From Numida meleagris (taxonomy: Eukaryota > Chordata > Aves > Galliformes > Numididae): 64,000 nt of DNA. This document shows, piece by piece, positions 12,621 through 26,700 of the stretch; the stretch's first letter is position 1, and the number at the start of each line of letters is the position of its first letter. The notes beneath the pieces are model-generated. The model searched no databases. It was not told the origin of the DNA and saw only the letters and a list, made by a program, of their open reading frames with translations. The stretch spans positions 7,524,365 to 7,588,364 of the forward strand of contig NC_034421.1 of the NCBI RefSeq assembly GCF_002078875.1. The letters are read 5' to 3'. Position numbers and translations under genes: made by a program.

Positions 12621-15600
12621 AACTTGCTAGAAGATAACAACAGACAGAAAGCAGATTAAGAACTTCAGCCTAAGAAGTCACATGGGTCTGTAGGCACAGT
12701 GGGGACTCCACTGGGAGGCATAGAGCATGCAGGATAAAATCAGTTTGATTCTGAAAAGTGCATGGCTTAAGCTGCTAAACTCAGCCTCTTCCTGAGGACA
12801 CCTGGAAAAACTTGCAATGTATTCTGGCTTAAAACAGCCAGCTGACACCAAATGAAAGTTGTTAGTGTGCACCTCCTTACAAAGAGACAAGGAAAGACTT
12901 TCAACCAGCAAAATTCGGTGGCTCCTGCAAGCCAAGCCAAGAGCCAGAGAGCCAGCCTGTCTGGATGGAGCATGCCTGTGTGCAATGAGACAGCCCTTCT
13001 GCACTTCCGTAAGAGGTTAATTATGGGCTGTCTTTGCCTTACTCAGACTCCACTGTTTGGTCGGACATGTAATGTCTAAGTAGAAATTTCATTGATTTTA
13101 TTATATACAGCCAATGTTTTACACAGCAGAATCAAGAGACAGAAGACAAAGAATGATTAACTGAGAAAAAGAACAAAAGCAGAAGACCAGCAAGGGCAGA
13201 TACAAGGATCAGGAGTCAAGGACAGATGAGAGCAGGGAATAGAAGAGGCTCTTTGGAGCTACAAGACAATTACATATAGCAAGGACATTCACTGTTCGCT
13301 GTCAGGACAGTCTCATCTTGCCTCCCTGCCTTACTCAGCCATTACGATCAGAACCATGGCCTTTACTACTCCTGTCTCTTTGAAGATGCATGTGGTTGCC
13401 CAGCCCAAGGGGTCCTGACCTGCTCTGCTAGCTGCAGAGCCTCTCCTCCTTATTCTGTCTGCAAAACAAAATGCATGATCTGAATGCAGCATATTGTTCT
13501 TTCACTGGTGTCAAGTTGCTTCAGCAGGATGACACAAAAGGTTCCTAGATGACTTTATCTGCCACCAGGGCACTCCGCTTGATTTTCCCAGCAGAGATCT
13601 ATGGCTAGCCTGTATTGTGCTGTGAAGGAAAGCTCAAGTTAATCCAGAACTGAATCAGGCATTTCATTCTGCAATACAGCGATACAGATCAGAAAGCACT
13701 AGGAAAGAGGCAAGATGATCTCTCCGACAGGACAGCATCAAACCACACGCCTGAGAAGACCAAGTGTTGTCTGCCCACAAACTCAGTGGTCATAGCAGAT
13801 GTGCTCCCACTCAAAACAAGCACCTCACACAGAAGCTCTCCTTGAACCAGGAGCTACTTTCCAATCTGACACTTGCCTATCAGGAAGCTATTTGAAAACT
13901 ATCATCAAAGTTTTAAAAAGAGATGAATTCGAGCATCAAACAGAGTAAGCTCAGAACACAAATAATTATTAATCAAGTCTGGCCTGCATTCTGGACCAGG
14001 CCAAGAGACCCTCAGAGCTGCACGTAAGGATCACACAGTCAACTGAACAAAGCTGCACAGAAACCTCTGGGGTATTTAAGCATTCAAGTGGCAATGTAGC
14101 ACTGTAGAGTCTTGCTTTAACGTGCATTACCAGCTGCCCTTCATGATTTGGGTTATTTAAAATAAAACAGAAGAACTGATGGGGGACATTTCTCACAAAA
14201 ATATGTTTGTGTGTCTGAATGGCATTTTAAAAAGCTCTCAGGTATAAGACTGATAACATATTAACCCTAGGTATATCTGCCCAGGGTTACATACATTTCC
14301 AGTTTCATATTTCCAGACCAACTTTTCATCTAGATTGCTCTGAATTCACAGAAACAAGCACAGCCAGCACAAGGTCACTCCTGTCCCACCCCCCCGTGCT
14401 CTGTTCTTTTGTATCTGTCATCAGTTCCTGGGTGGAACTGTGCCTGGGGACACCATTGGCACTGGCTGAGGACACTACCTCTCTGCCAGATTGCAATCTG
14501 GCAAGGATTTTCTGGACAGAGCTCTCATAAACCCACACTGTCATCTGAGGATTGAGGATTATGGTGATAGGAAAGTAATGACGGTATTTCCACAGGCAAA
14601 AAGAGCCTGTTAACCTGGTGCGAAGCACAGGGCTATTTGCTGTGGCACGTGGTACTACGCCTGCTCATGGATTGCAAAAACTATGCAAAAGCCCCAGGAA
14701 TTTTTTGGCAACTTTTATCTGGAAACTTGTTCCAAACTCATTTCTCAATTTGAAAACAAAAGGACACGCAGGACTTTGTCACCTGAAAGATGACGCCTCG
14801 GATTTCATTGTGCCCCAAAACAAGCATGGTTGAAACACACATGAAATTGCATTTTTAAGCAGCAGTGTCAGTGTTCGCTTTTTAACTCACTATTCAGCTT
14901 TAACTTGATGTAAGAATTAGAGAGAGTGGGGCTTGCTCAGGTTTTGTAGCAGTCTCCTTGTCACTAGCTGCTCAGGCGTACATGCAAAGCACACAGCAGC
15001 TGGGACAAGCAGACAGTCCTGGCTGAGAGGGAAGGAGCTGAAATATCCATAATGAAACTGTTCTGAACTTGTTTTCATTTTTTGTCTCACAATGAAAATT
15101 ATTGGTATTACCAAACATTTGATTTCATTTTTAAGATGTGATGCTGTGTCACCTTTCCTAAGCAAGGCATCAAAGGTAGAAAGTTGTTTAGTTAACTGAT
15201 GAGGCTGCAGATAGGAAGCAGGTACCCTCATAGCTTCTAAAGTACAAAATATCTGGACAGGATCCAAATACCATTCAATAGGAGAGGAGAGAGGAGAAAA
15301 AAGAATTTCTATAGCCGTTGGCCTGGTCACTCTATCAATAAGCCAATAAAAGAGCTTCATTATCTACAATGAGAGCTTCAAATGCTGCATCATTTTTTGT
15401 ATTCTCAGCAAGATACTGGGTAGTTTCCCTGTTCTCTGCTGTCAGTTCTGAAGACCTGATGACACCTGGCAGAATAGGCTTTGCACAAGAACACCAGAAC
15501 TCCTTAGCACTTGTCAGCCTACAGAGGTGGGAGAAAATCTATGGGGAAGTGACCAAGCATCACAGATAGCAACAATTACATTCAGTGCTTAGAAGGACAG

Positions 15601-18600
15601 AAAAAATGGCAAGGGATAAAATGCTATGCATGGAGAATGGCAACTGCTTTTTTCTTACCAGGCTCTTCCTTTTTTTCTGCACAATCTCTATCACACATGA
15701 CAGTGGCTCCTAGCACACTACAGTTATGGCCTCCTGTGGCCAAGTACTGTACACATACTGTGTGGGAAACTGTCCTTACCATAGGAATTCTTTGTTCCAA
15801 GAAGCAGAATAGAAAACAGCTGTTGGTGCCTGAATAGCAGAAGGGCAAAGCTTGGTGATAAAACAGCAGTCACACCTTCCTCGCCTTACTGCCTGAGAGT
15901 TTTGGTGCTTGTAAAACTGTCCCTATATCACATCTCCAGACACAGCTCTCCTCACTTTTCTCAGTGAGGCTGGAAAACTCCTCAGGGCCAGGTTCCCAGC
16001 AGTCCTCTCCCACCAGTTAAGGAATGAAAAACCAGCATCCTTTTCCTTTACCCAGTGATCTCTCCCTTCCCATCCTCTATCTTTGACTAACTAGCCTAAA
16101 AGAGTCACATTCTGGCCAACTTCAGGAATAAGGAAAAGTCCCAAATACTTGCAGCAAAGTGCCAGAGTTGCTTACCATCTTGACACATTGAAGAAATCAC
16201 CGTATAGTATATAAATCACTTGTCATCATCCTCCCCTGAAAACTCATTATAACAATAGCCTAATCATTGTGATATCCACTTGCATTGCTCCCATGAACGT
16301 TAACCCTCATTATTCATCTGGTATTAACGTAAATGCCACAAATACTTCCACATGGTCTTCCAGACCTCTTGTATGCTTTAGCCACCCTGGTTTCTGCTTC
16401 GAAGAAAAAATGTTTTTCATTCATTACTTGTAGACAGGCACAAAGTCCCAGGACTCATTAACTAAGCTGATCCTTTCCCTTGGGTCTCCCAGTGTCTTCC
16501 TTCTAGTGAAAAGCACTTCATACCCCATCATTGTGCAAGCTCCTTGATTTAAGTTCTTTGTGTTTTCATTTTGTTATTTTGTACACATTCCGCAGAAGTT
16601 GATTACTACATCAGTGCTCAACAATTAACTCTACAATTATCAAATCCATCTGATGCCTAGGTCAATCTTTTAAGCAGCAGTGAAGAGCTGGGCTTTCCTA
16701 CCTGCTCTCTTCTGTACCTGTGCACACCACTGGCCAACAGAGTGTGACTGTTCTGCAGGCAGGTCACACCAGCACCACTCATTTTCATGTCAGACAGCCC
16801 ATGGCAAAAAAGCACAACTGCTAGTGAGCGGCATATTCTCCTATGGTAACAGGAATGGGAATAACACCGTCTGCACAGTCCAGGCATCTTATCACAGAGC
16901 CAGGAGTTTTAGTACCAATTCCTTCAATGCTCTTCTACATTTCACTGGCCCTGCCTTAGACACGGCTGGAATACAAAGTACAATTCCATGGAAGGAGCAT
17001 CAGCTAACCCATGCTGCCCTCTTCAGGAGCTGCTATTAATTCATTACCAGGGTGCAGCACAACCCTGCTGGGTAGAGAATTTTGGCTGGTTTTCATAAAC
17101 AGGCCCATCAAGAACTTCATTTTAGCAAAGAAGAAAAATGTTATCTCTATCTGAAGATAAATGAGACAGAGCATGAAGAGCATCTACCCAACTTACTCCT
17201 TAGCAAGCTCCTGAAATCACTTCCCAAGTGTCACTCTAGTGTGCACAGAACAGCAGCTGATATGGGGTCCAAGGAGTGCTCTTGGCAGAGGAACAGCAAA
17301 ACCACTCGTTGCTGAGCCCTGCAGAGGTTTTCAGGTCACTGGTCTGAGTAGCACAAGGTAAAGACAGCGCCCTCTCAAAAGGAAGAGCTTTCTCTCCTGC
17401 ACCAAATGCTCTGATATTTGACCCAGGCTCATAGGAAATAGAATCAGTTTTTCTGCGGGAAGAACACACATTTGGAGATGCAAAGGAAGATGAAGAGAGA
17501 GGCAATGATGACAGTAGCTATACTCTTTGTTAGTAACTGGGAAGTGCAGAACAAATGAGAGAAGAACAGCAAAAGCAATAGCTCTTGCTTCAAGCTCTGA
17601 TGCAGCACACACAGCACGTATGGATATTCCCTGATGGCACAGGCTGTCACACTCACGTCATCATGAGCTCAGCTGCTTGACCACAGTCACAGGCTTGACA
17701 CTGAAGAGACCTACTCTGACAAAGGACTTTATTGCTCAGGAAGTAACAAAGCAAGCCAGTTTGTCCACCCAGTGACAGGAATATGTTGTGTCAGAACCGA
17801 AGGGATGGGCATCTCATGCAGAGGAGAGGAAAGACTCCAGGGGCAAATGCACACACTTGTCTGGGCCTTGTGCAGTCATGAACACCTGAAGTAGGTATGG
17901 GGAAGGGGTGAGTATCAAACAACACACCCAACAGAGAGTAACAATCAAAAGGCAAACATGAATAGACCATGTGAAGTGAGAACAAGGGAAGATTTTAGCA
18001 TTACATCAATATGAGGGAAGACCAGAAAGAAAGCCATTTAGAGAATTTCAACTAGCTATGTCTCATTAATCAGTTAAGAATAAGCACAAGTCTATGTTCA
18101 AAAGGTGCAACTCTGTCTGGGAAGGTCATAGTCTACCACATACTGCAAAGAGCTCCCAGTAATGCTGCCTCAGTGAAGAGCTTTAAGCTTCTTCCCATTA
18201 CACAAGAGAAAAAGCTAGACCTGTCATATCCAAAGCAGATATCTGGAGGCAAGCTAAGGCACATTTCAGAGATAGTGTGCTTATAGTCCAACGATGTTTA
18301 AATCTTTTGCTCCCATCTGCCACCCAGGGACATCTTTGCATTTTGCTTTTATTTACCACCAAAGTCTATTCTCATTCCAGCCTGTAGAGGCTGGTGAACT
18401 GCATTTCTTTATTTTTCATTCCAGGGGAGTATTACTTATGTTGAACCCATTTGTCCCTAACAGAGATGTAAGATGTAGCTCCCTAGGAATTCAGATGTTA
18501 TTTAAAGTTCTTTTCCAATATCTAATTTGCCTTTTATTTATTTAGGGAGTTATTTCAGCCAGAGTCTTGCTATTGAGAGACACCATGACTTGTTTACAGT

Positions 18601-19734
18601 GCCGGTCCTGAAGGCAGCCAGGAGCTGGGGGAGTCAGGCAAGCAGCAACATTATAGATTAAAGAAGTAATTACAACATAGAATACAACACTAAATAAAAA
18701 TAAAACCAGCAAAGACAAGGGAGGAAAAGGAAACAAATTGGGGAAAGTGCACTGGTGTTCAGAATAATCACAGTGAGGGGTCAGGTCTCAGCCAGACATC
18801 ACCTCATTTTGGAGCAGTGCACATTGTGGCACTGTCTGTGGCTACTAAATGGGCTGGCATTGCACCTTTCCAAAGGCTGTACGCCAGGCCTGCCCTGAGC
18901 AGATGGTTCCTGGACCACTTCAGCAAAAAGAATTGTCTTGCTGCAGCATCAGCATGGAGCTGGTAACTCCTAGCACTAGGTACATGAGATTCTTTCCATG
19001 TCCAGCTCTGCTCTGTTGCAGACATACAAAACCTTGCAGCCTGGCATTCACAGTACAGCTTACGCCAGACACGCAGGGAAATCTTGGTCAGGTAGCAGAG
19101 GCTGAGCAGCCTCACTCGTGTGGAGCCTCTCAGTGTTGAAGCCCTCCTATACCAAGTGAGCTCAGCTCCCTGTGCACAGCAGAGTGCTGCCAAACAGACA
19201 CTCCCTCTGCAGTACCAAAAAAACACACTGTCCTGAACTGCTTGGGCTCCTAAGGAGCATTAAGACCTGTCCTGCCCTGGACGCAAAGTAGCTGCTAATT
19301 ATTCCTCTGCTGTTGGTTTCCTTTGGTCTCATTCTATGATCACTTAATGGGAAGTAGATTATGCAATAATTGAGTGTTGGAACCAGCAGATCCCTCCACA
19401 GCAGGAGATGTACATTATTTACCCATAAAAAATATTTCAATGGTTATTACCATGTAAACTGTGATTAATTAAATTCACAGGAATTATTTCTGAGGCATGT
19501 AAATGGGAAAACTCCTGCTGAGGAAAAGCTGGAAAGCTGGCTCCATCCTGACAGCAACAGGGCCATGAAGCGAGAGGAAGCTCTGAACTTATCCCCATGA
19601 TTCTTGCACTTCAGAGAGCAACAAAGCACGCAAAGGAATTGGAATGGTGGGGGCTGAAGTGAGTGCCCCATTAACCCATTGAAAATTTCCTTCTAGAGGG
19701 GTCACAACCTCCTGACCATCTGGGTTCTTCAGTG

Positions 19735-20118
19735 CTAGCCAGGCTCCAGAGAGACCTCACTGTGGCCCTCCAGTAATTGAGGAGAGCTTATAAACAGGAG
19801 GGGGACCTACTTTGTACATGGTCTGATAGTGATAGGACAAGGGACAATGGCTTTAAACTAAAAGAGATGTGATTAAGGTTAGATGTGAGGAGGAAATTCT
19901 TTACTTGGAGGTGGTGACACCATAGCACTGCTGCCAAGAGCTGTGGGTGCCCCATCCCTGGAGGTGCCCAAGGCCATGGATGGGCCCTGGGCAGTCTGAG
20001 CTGGGGGGCAGCCAACCCCCACAGTGCGGGGGGAGTGGGCAGGGAGTGGGGCTGGAGGGACTCAAAGGTCCCTCCCAATCCAACCAAGCCCAAGCCAGTC
20101 TGAGTTTCTATGATTGTT
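19735..20118 (+). mobile_element. CR1 LINE fragment, 3' part
   Basis: The stretch follows the 3' part of an avian CR1: 'cttataaacaggaggggga', then 'gatagtgataggacaaggg' and 'ggctttaaactaaaagag', then the 'aggaggaaattcttta' block, 'gtgccccatccctggaggtg', 'gggcagtctgagctggggggc', and the tail 'caaggcc... tttctatgattg'. It is 5'-truncated, as most CR1 copies are. The open frames here are fragments of the degraded reverse-transcriptase end and 3' region, not host genes. Confidence 0.9.
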
Positions 20119-20699
20119 ATTCCCTTGCGCAAGCATTAGGAATACTCTCCAAAATCGCATAGGCTTAGATCAGCATCAGCTCCAGAGAGGTGTACATAAA
20201 CATTCCCAGTGCCAACTGATTGTCTCACAGAGAACTCAGAATGGATCCCAGATGCTGACAGAGCCTCTTCTTCCCCTTTCTTCCTCAGTCAGCAAAACTT
20301 ACCAGATCAGGGGTTCACTTCCTGACTTCCAGTGGAATCTGAAATCCGTACAACATGGCACTTGTCTCCATTCTTTAGATCTGGCTTCCACTGCTGGCAA
20401 CATGACCTTCACTGCAAGCACCAAACACAACACAGCCTAAGTCTGCAGTGATCTCTGAAGAGTCAGAGGTAAAAATTAGAGTAAAATAAAGCAATGTTAA
20501 AAAATACTGGACCTAAATGTCATATGCAATTTCTTACCTAAGTTATATCCGTTTAGGATAATACCCACATATAAGAATGGTCACAAGAGTTCAAAGCTAA
20601 AGTCCACCAGCCCAATATCCTGGTTTTGTAACAGCCAACAGAATATGAGTTAGAAAAGCGCGTAGCACCTAGTGCATCCCCAGCCTCTAGCAAGGTGTG
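20119..20699. other. non-coding spacer between two CR1 copies
   Basis: Nothing recognisable is seen here: no coding chain, repeat or RNA gene. Confidence 0.5.
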
Positions 20700-21735
20700 T
20701 ACAGCTTTGGAGCTTTCTGAGATAGAGAGAGGTGAGTCTTTGTTATTTAATGTTCACAGAGGGATTTTTCTACCACTGTTTTAGCATTTACAACAACCTC
20801 ATGGCAAGGAGTTCCACAGCTGCACTGTGCACAATGTGGAAAAATACCTCCCTTTTCTTTCGGCTTTGAATTTGATGTGTTATCGTGTCCTTCCTTTCAC
20901 CTAAGCTCCTTCATAAACAGGGGCGTTGAACAATTCTTCCTTCCTCATTCTTCCTATCTCATGTGATATTATACACATATATTTCTCCTAACCATCTCTT
21001 TTTCAAGGAAAGCTTTCCTCAAAAGAAAGCACTCCAGGTGTTTGATCATCTTTGTCCCACTTGTCTAACGTTTTCTAGTTTTGCTCTTTGCTTTCTGTAA
21101 AGGAGAAACAGCACTGCATGGAGTATTCAAGGTGTGCAACACCTGAAATGTATGCTAGGACATAACCACATCACCTGTTTTGCTTCTTCTCTCAGACCTC
21201 CTGACACATTAATTACATTTTGGATTACTATTGAGTGCTAGGCCAGCACTGCAAGATAAGTATTTATAAGAACCCCAAGTCTCTTTCATTACTTAACAAT
21301 CTCTCTGTACTCATCACTGTACACATAAAATTAGGATTGTTTTTCCTTCTGTTCATCACTTTATCTACACTGAATCACATCAGATCAGTCATTCGCTATG
21401 CAGATGGATTTCCACAGCTCTTTGCATTCAACTCTTATTTCTACTGCCTTGAATAGCTGAGTATTGTCTGCAAACATGCAGTCATTGTGCATCCTTTTCT
21501 CCAGACTGTGCTTGAGTATGTCATACAGCCGAAGCACAGATCCCCACAGGATTCAGCTGGTGACCTCCCCCCACTGTGAAAGCCATTTACTCCCATGCTT
21601 TTTGAGCTACGTGTCCATTTGGGAATCTGTCCTCATACCCATAGCTGCTTGCTTTATTTAGAAGTCTTTGACCAGGAATCTTCTTGAATCCTTTTTTGGA
21701 AATCAAAGCAGGATATATAAATCCATTTTGTTGTC
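20700..21735 (-). mobile_element. ancient CR1 LINE, antisense, highly degraded
   Basis: Read on the plus strand, this matches the reverse complement of an old amniote CR1 of the type abundant in turtles and crocodilians. Recognisable pieces occur in the expected order: 'ggagttccacagctgcact' with 'gaaaaatacctccc' (20811-20855); 'catggagtattcaaggtgtg' (21118-21137); a degraded 'aagtctctttcatta' block (about 21275); 'gtctgcaaacatgcagtcat' (21467-21486); 'agcacagatccccacaggat' (21533-21552); and 'ttttttggaaatcaaagcagg' near 21694. Frameshifts are everywhere and no reading frame survives. The element is much more diverged than the other CR1 copies in the window, so it is probably a pre-avian or early avian insertion. 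Confidence 0.75.
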
Positions 21736-22769
21736 CTAGGTTTGCTGCCTCCTTTGGAAACCTCCAAGAGATTTATGAGACATGTTGCCTTTCTCTGCAG
21801 AAGTCTTACATCTTTGGTGCATCACATGCTTCTGACTTTGTGCATTCCAAAAAGAGCAAGACAACAAAACAGAATTCTTTCCCCTCTCTCACCCCTGGCC
21901 CATGCTGTATTCAGGTTCTCCCTAGTGAGGTTACAGTGACTAATTAACAGGGACCTTTCTCGTATGCTAGTATTGACATCTCCTGGGAATACACAGCCAA
22001 GTCTTCCCAAGAAACTCTGCCTGAAGCCGCACTGAGACAGCTGGAATAGGTACCTCTGCTACTCTGTGCATATCAGAAAAGTCAGATGAGCACAGTGAGG
22101 AGGAGGTGAGCTCTTTACTGTGTTCACGGTAATGCTCCTTTCTCTAAGGGCACAGGGAAGCTTCCTGGCTGTCACAGGCCAATCTGCAGTTCTGCCACTG
22201 GCAATGGGCAGCTCATCTCCATCCACTTACACAGCTCCCAACATCCCCCAGCACAAGGACTCCCAAAAACAGCATTAAAGCTAAAGGGGTTTGGTTCCAC
22301 GCTCAGAATAGCTGAACAGGTGCAGCAGACAGTAGTCTGAAGCAGCATGTGCAACCTGGGAGCCATTTGTCACCGACTTTGTCTAACTTCTTAGACTGAA
22401 AGAGACAGAAGAATGTAGTATTCATCACCTTAAATTCTACACAATGACAAACCAGCAAGTGCATGTAACAACTGAAATATACTCTACAGACAGTAATGGC
22501 CACTGTTAAAGTGTAATCTGATATTTGGATTATGACGGAGTCTATCAATTTTTGCTTTTGTATTAAAGTTGTTTTTTTCCATCTGTTGAAAGTGGAGCTT
22601 TGTGATTTCACAGGGCATTACACTTTATGGGCTTCATTTGCTGCACCCAAAGAATTTCATTCTGCTACATTAAAAAAATACCTTGGGATGCTGGATATGT
22701 TTTTAACTTTCCAGGGCATACTGTTGTGTGAAGTTCCTAGCAGTGAGCTTCACTGAATGTTTAGTTTAT

Positions 22770-22852
22770 ACGTTTTTAATATACAATATTATATATATAT
22801 ATTAATTACTAATTAATTACAATTAATTAATATATTATATAAATATGCTTTA
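22770..22852. repeat. AT-rich low-complexity tract
   Basis: Alternating TA dinucleotides followed by repeated TTAATTA words. About 80 bases are almost entirely A and T. This is simple sequence; the repeated palindromic TTAATTAA cores arise from composition. Confidence 0.85.
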
Positions 22853-24094
22853 ATATTGAATAATACAATGCAATTCATGAGGCATATTGGCCTTTTCACA
22901 ACAATCAGAATTCTGTCCCTACTCCTCTGAGCCAAATCCACAGTCATCACCTCAGCTACTACCACATTGTTGGGAAGGGAAACACCTGATCTCTGAAGGA
23001 TGCTTGGGTCTGTACCAGTGCTTTCATTTTCCTGTGCTCCACACACAGACAGAGTAATGGGAAACTACTTCAAAGCTCATTTTGCTGCTGACGTCATGGA
23101 GACATGTACTACACACGTGCAGATACACTTGAGTATGCTTACACTCTCGTGGTAATCTTGCTTTTTGCCTAAGGCAAAGCACAGGTGGTTCTAGCTGAGT
23201 TTTACCAATACCAAACCAGGACTAGCTCTTGGAGGATGACCCCAATCGTATCACCATGGCTACCACCCACTGCAAGTACCACCACAAAACCAACTACCAA
23301 ATGTGTCATCTGTCCTTCCTCAGCAACCAAACACTGTTATCACCAGTGATCTTGCTTCAGTAGTGAGCCTAGTCCCCCGTTTTGTCCCAGGTTGGAAGCC
23401 CACAGCTCCCTGCACACTTGCCCTCCTTGTTACTGTTATTGCATTGACTCAGATCTTGCCCTCATAAGATCCTTCTTTCAATGGATCTTGCTACAAAGTA
23501 AATTCAGCAAGGTTTAGTACATTGCTCAGCCAAAGCCTTCCTACTGGGTCTTCCCCAGCTGCCCTATTACTTTAGAAAGCTGTTAACTGGAACTGATGGT
23601 TTAGCTCAGCAGGTGATTTGAATTTGCGTGTAAAACACACTGCCAAAGGCAGAGGAAGGGCTAGGCAATGCAACGATGTGCAATCTGGGAGACCACCTTC
23701 TTAGAATATCACGACAGCCTACAGTTTCCAAACACAAGCTGTGTGGAAAACCAAGTGAGAGGTCACTCACTGAGAAATGCAGCCCACTCCAACGATGATG
23801 CATATTACATTTCCTTTTAAATCACCGCGGGGACAATTTCCAGGGCAGAGGAATCTGCACAGCTCTTTCATGGTTTGTTACAGCACAAAGGGGCACTGAC
23901 TGCATGCTGCTTCTGTTATCTTCTCCACAGTGGAGCAGAAAGTTTCTCAACAGGCCCAGCTGGCTATAACTAGAGAGCTCACAAATGGAGGATCTCTTTC
24001 CACTGTGTGGGTGAAAACACAACCGTAACTTTTTCTATTATTTCTCCTTACTGTGGCGAGTAGCTGCTCATTTTCAGAGCAAATAGCAGTGTGA

Positions 24095-24182
24095 CCTGAC
24101 TTTGCAGGATGCCGAGTACCCCAGCTGTGGCCATACCCTCCGGATGCTCCGCGAGGAGCTTTGCTACCGCTCGCACCACGCA
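24095..24182 (+). other. CpG-rich, exon-like pocket of unknown nature
   Basis: Within an AT-rich desert, about 90 bases are rich in C+G and carry at least five CpG. They are bounded by an acceptor-like 'tgacctgactttgcag' ending at 24107 and a donor-like 'cgcaag|gtgggt' at about 24184. The enclosed segment is open in one frame (starting DAEYPSCGHTLRMLREELC). I do not recognise the peptide, no partner exons were found, and it may be a chance pocket or part of a non-coding transcript. Confidence 0.2.
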
Positions 24183-26666
24183 AGGTGGGTACAGGAAGAG
24201 CCAAAACCAACATTCCACTCGGTGTCACATACAACATCTTGGATCTAGTCAGGAGGAGGCAGCAGAGCAGCAGGCGTTCCTGCCACTGCAGCAAGCATCT
24301 ATCTACAGTCTGCCAGTATGGAGAAAGAAAAAAATACATCCAGTTTGAGAAGAATGCTATAAAACAATGCTAAGAAAAAGCCTCCTGTTTCCTGCTGGGC
24401 ACACACAGCACCACAACAGAGTGGAGCTTCAGGTTTTCTGCTATGAGTCAAGCCAAGTGACACCAAACTACGTACAAAGCAGAGAGGCACCAGGCATCAC
24501 AGGCAACACTGAAAAGTCTGAGCTTGATGTGTTTCTCTCCTGCATTTTCTCACAACCTCCAGTATTATTATAGTGACGCACAACACCATAGAATATAATT
24601 GCTGTAGTGATTACTTACAGCCATTACATTAAGCTTTAAAATGCTCCTTTCAAATTGAACAATGTTTTTTTTCAAAGTCAACAGCTGGTTCACAGCTTGA
24701 AAGCAACAGTTAAGATAAATTAAATAAAAAGGGTAATAAAATCACAGACTAAATTTAATTTCTGAAGCAGATGCAAACTCCAGCAAAGCCTTTTAAATAT
24801 CTTTTTAAAACATCCAGAGAAACAAAAGTCAATACGACCGATAATTATGCTGTGCTCATTAATAAGAATGTGATGTATGAGCACAAATAACTGTGTACAT
24901 TTCTAAATATACTTAAAGCAGAGTACAAAAACAAATTCATGCAGCATTTATAGCTCCAGTCTGGGGGATAAATCAAACAGAAGTTTCCAATGAGTTTAGT
25001 AAATCTTGGGAGGAAGGAAAAAAGCATTTACATATATATTCTTCTTCTCAAGGTATATATGCATATATAAAGGGTGGTTTATAAAAAGGATTTTCTTACC
25101 CTTAAGATGAAAAGGTGGTCCGATATAAGCTCAAGATCATTACAATACCTGGAGCCTTTATCAGCTCTTGAAATGCACTACTGGAGCGAAATGCAAACTT
25201 TCCAGTATTTCTAGAGTACACAACCTCACTCAAATGCCAAGAGGCTTTTCTCTGGCCTGGTTTTCTGGTCTGGTTTTCCAAAAAAAAAAAAAGAGTTGAA
25301 TATGTAAAAGAGGATGTATCCCTTTACTTTTATGAAAAGATAGCAGACACATCTCTGTGCAGATGGACTATACCAAATATTTCGCTACACTTAAAGCACA
25401 AGCAAATACACAGAACAAGAGGATGCCTTGGCTTATATTCAGTATGTGATTCACCTCTCCTAAGTTTATCTGCCTGAAAAGCAAAAACGTCATCTAAGTT
25501 AGCCTGTTAGCTTCTTTCTATAGCCTGAGGAGAGAAACAGACACCCACAGAGAGTAACTTATTCCACTTGCTTGTCCACAATAACTATCCTATCTCAGGC
25601 TATGAAAAAAACCGTGCTGAAGACATCTCTCTCTCCAGTCTCTCAAAAGAGCCTAGAGAAGCAGCTTACACTGACACTTCATGAAATAAAATTAAATCCC
25701 CCACCTCAGGTCCAGCTGAGACATCAGGAGGAGCATAAAGATTTTTTTTTGTTTCTTTTAATGTTGAAAAAGCTGTGGGAACCTGTTTGCAAATATGAAG
25801 GAGATTCAAATCAATATAAGCAAAGGGAGAAATAACCGTATTTTTAAAATAGTGTGACTTACAAAAGTTCCATCCAGCAGAGGTAACTAAGACTACATAC
25901 AGTAAGCAATACTAATAGTGAATATGTCTCATTTGCATCTTAGCACTGACACGTATGTCCCAGATGGGTGTTTTGTAACATTTTTGGAAAAAGAAGCGTT
26001 TTCCAGTGATTTCTGAAAGTAGAACTGGGAGTGCTTTTATAGCCCGCTCCAGAGAGAACACTGTGTGTCCTACACACACTGCAGTAATATGCATTCCAAA
26101 GCGCCAAGCAAAATGTCACCTTAACTCACTGGAAGTTATTCCATCTCATAATATCAGAGAAATTACGACAATATGTTGTTCTACATGAAAGTACATGGCA
26201 CTGCTATTTGTGAGACCTGGCAGCTGCCACTCTCAGCAGAGCAGATGGCAGCGATAAAAACACAATGCAGGGAACAGGTTGATAAAGACATATCCATCAT
26301 TACACTTTTGCTTTAGTGACGCTCAACTCGAAGATACAATCAAAATGCATGGGTCTGTCACTCTTGAGTAGGAAGAGTTTGCTTATCTGAGGAAAACAAT
26401 TCTCTTGTAATGATTAATTCTGTATGTATTATTAATCAATATTAATCATCTCCTGTCCACAGGAGCAGGCAGAGACAGCCAGGAAGGCTTCCAAAATCTT
26501 TAAAGCCTTATCTGCTCACCCCTTTGTTCTTCAGACAGACAGACAACCATTCATTGTCTGTAATGGAAAATCAAAGTCAGCCACGATAACGCTGTCACGG
26601 CAATCATCAGTTTACATTCTCACCAGAGGACCACAGGACACATTACACTCTCATTTTCTCTTCTCT

Positions 26667-26700
26667 CATTTATTTATTTATTTACTTATTTATTTATTGT
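26667..26700. repeat. (ATTT)n microsatellite
   Basis: About eight consecutive ATTT/ATTC-type tetramers ('tttatttatttatttactta' and onwards) form an imperfect tetranucleotide microsatellite. Confidence 0.85.

Larger units (their letters stand above)
1..19734. other. gene-poor non-coding stretch
   Basis: I read both strands and found no open frame that looks like a conserved protein, and no chain of exons with splice sites. The open frames here are at most 185 codons, have no recognisable domains and are low-complexity or Ser/Cys-rich, as expected by chance. In mammals the region upstream of KDM8 is a large gene desert, so emptiness here is expected. The stretch contains scattered AT-rich blocks with homeodomain-like TAATTA cores (listed separately) and a poly-T/poly-G run. 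Unannotated non-coding RNAs cannot be excluded by eye. Confidence 0.6.
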
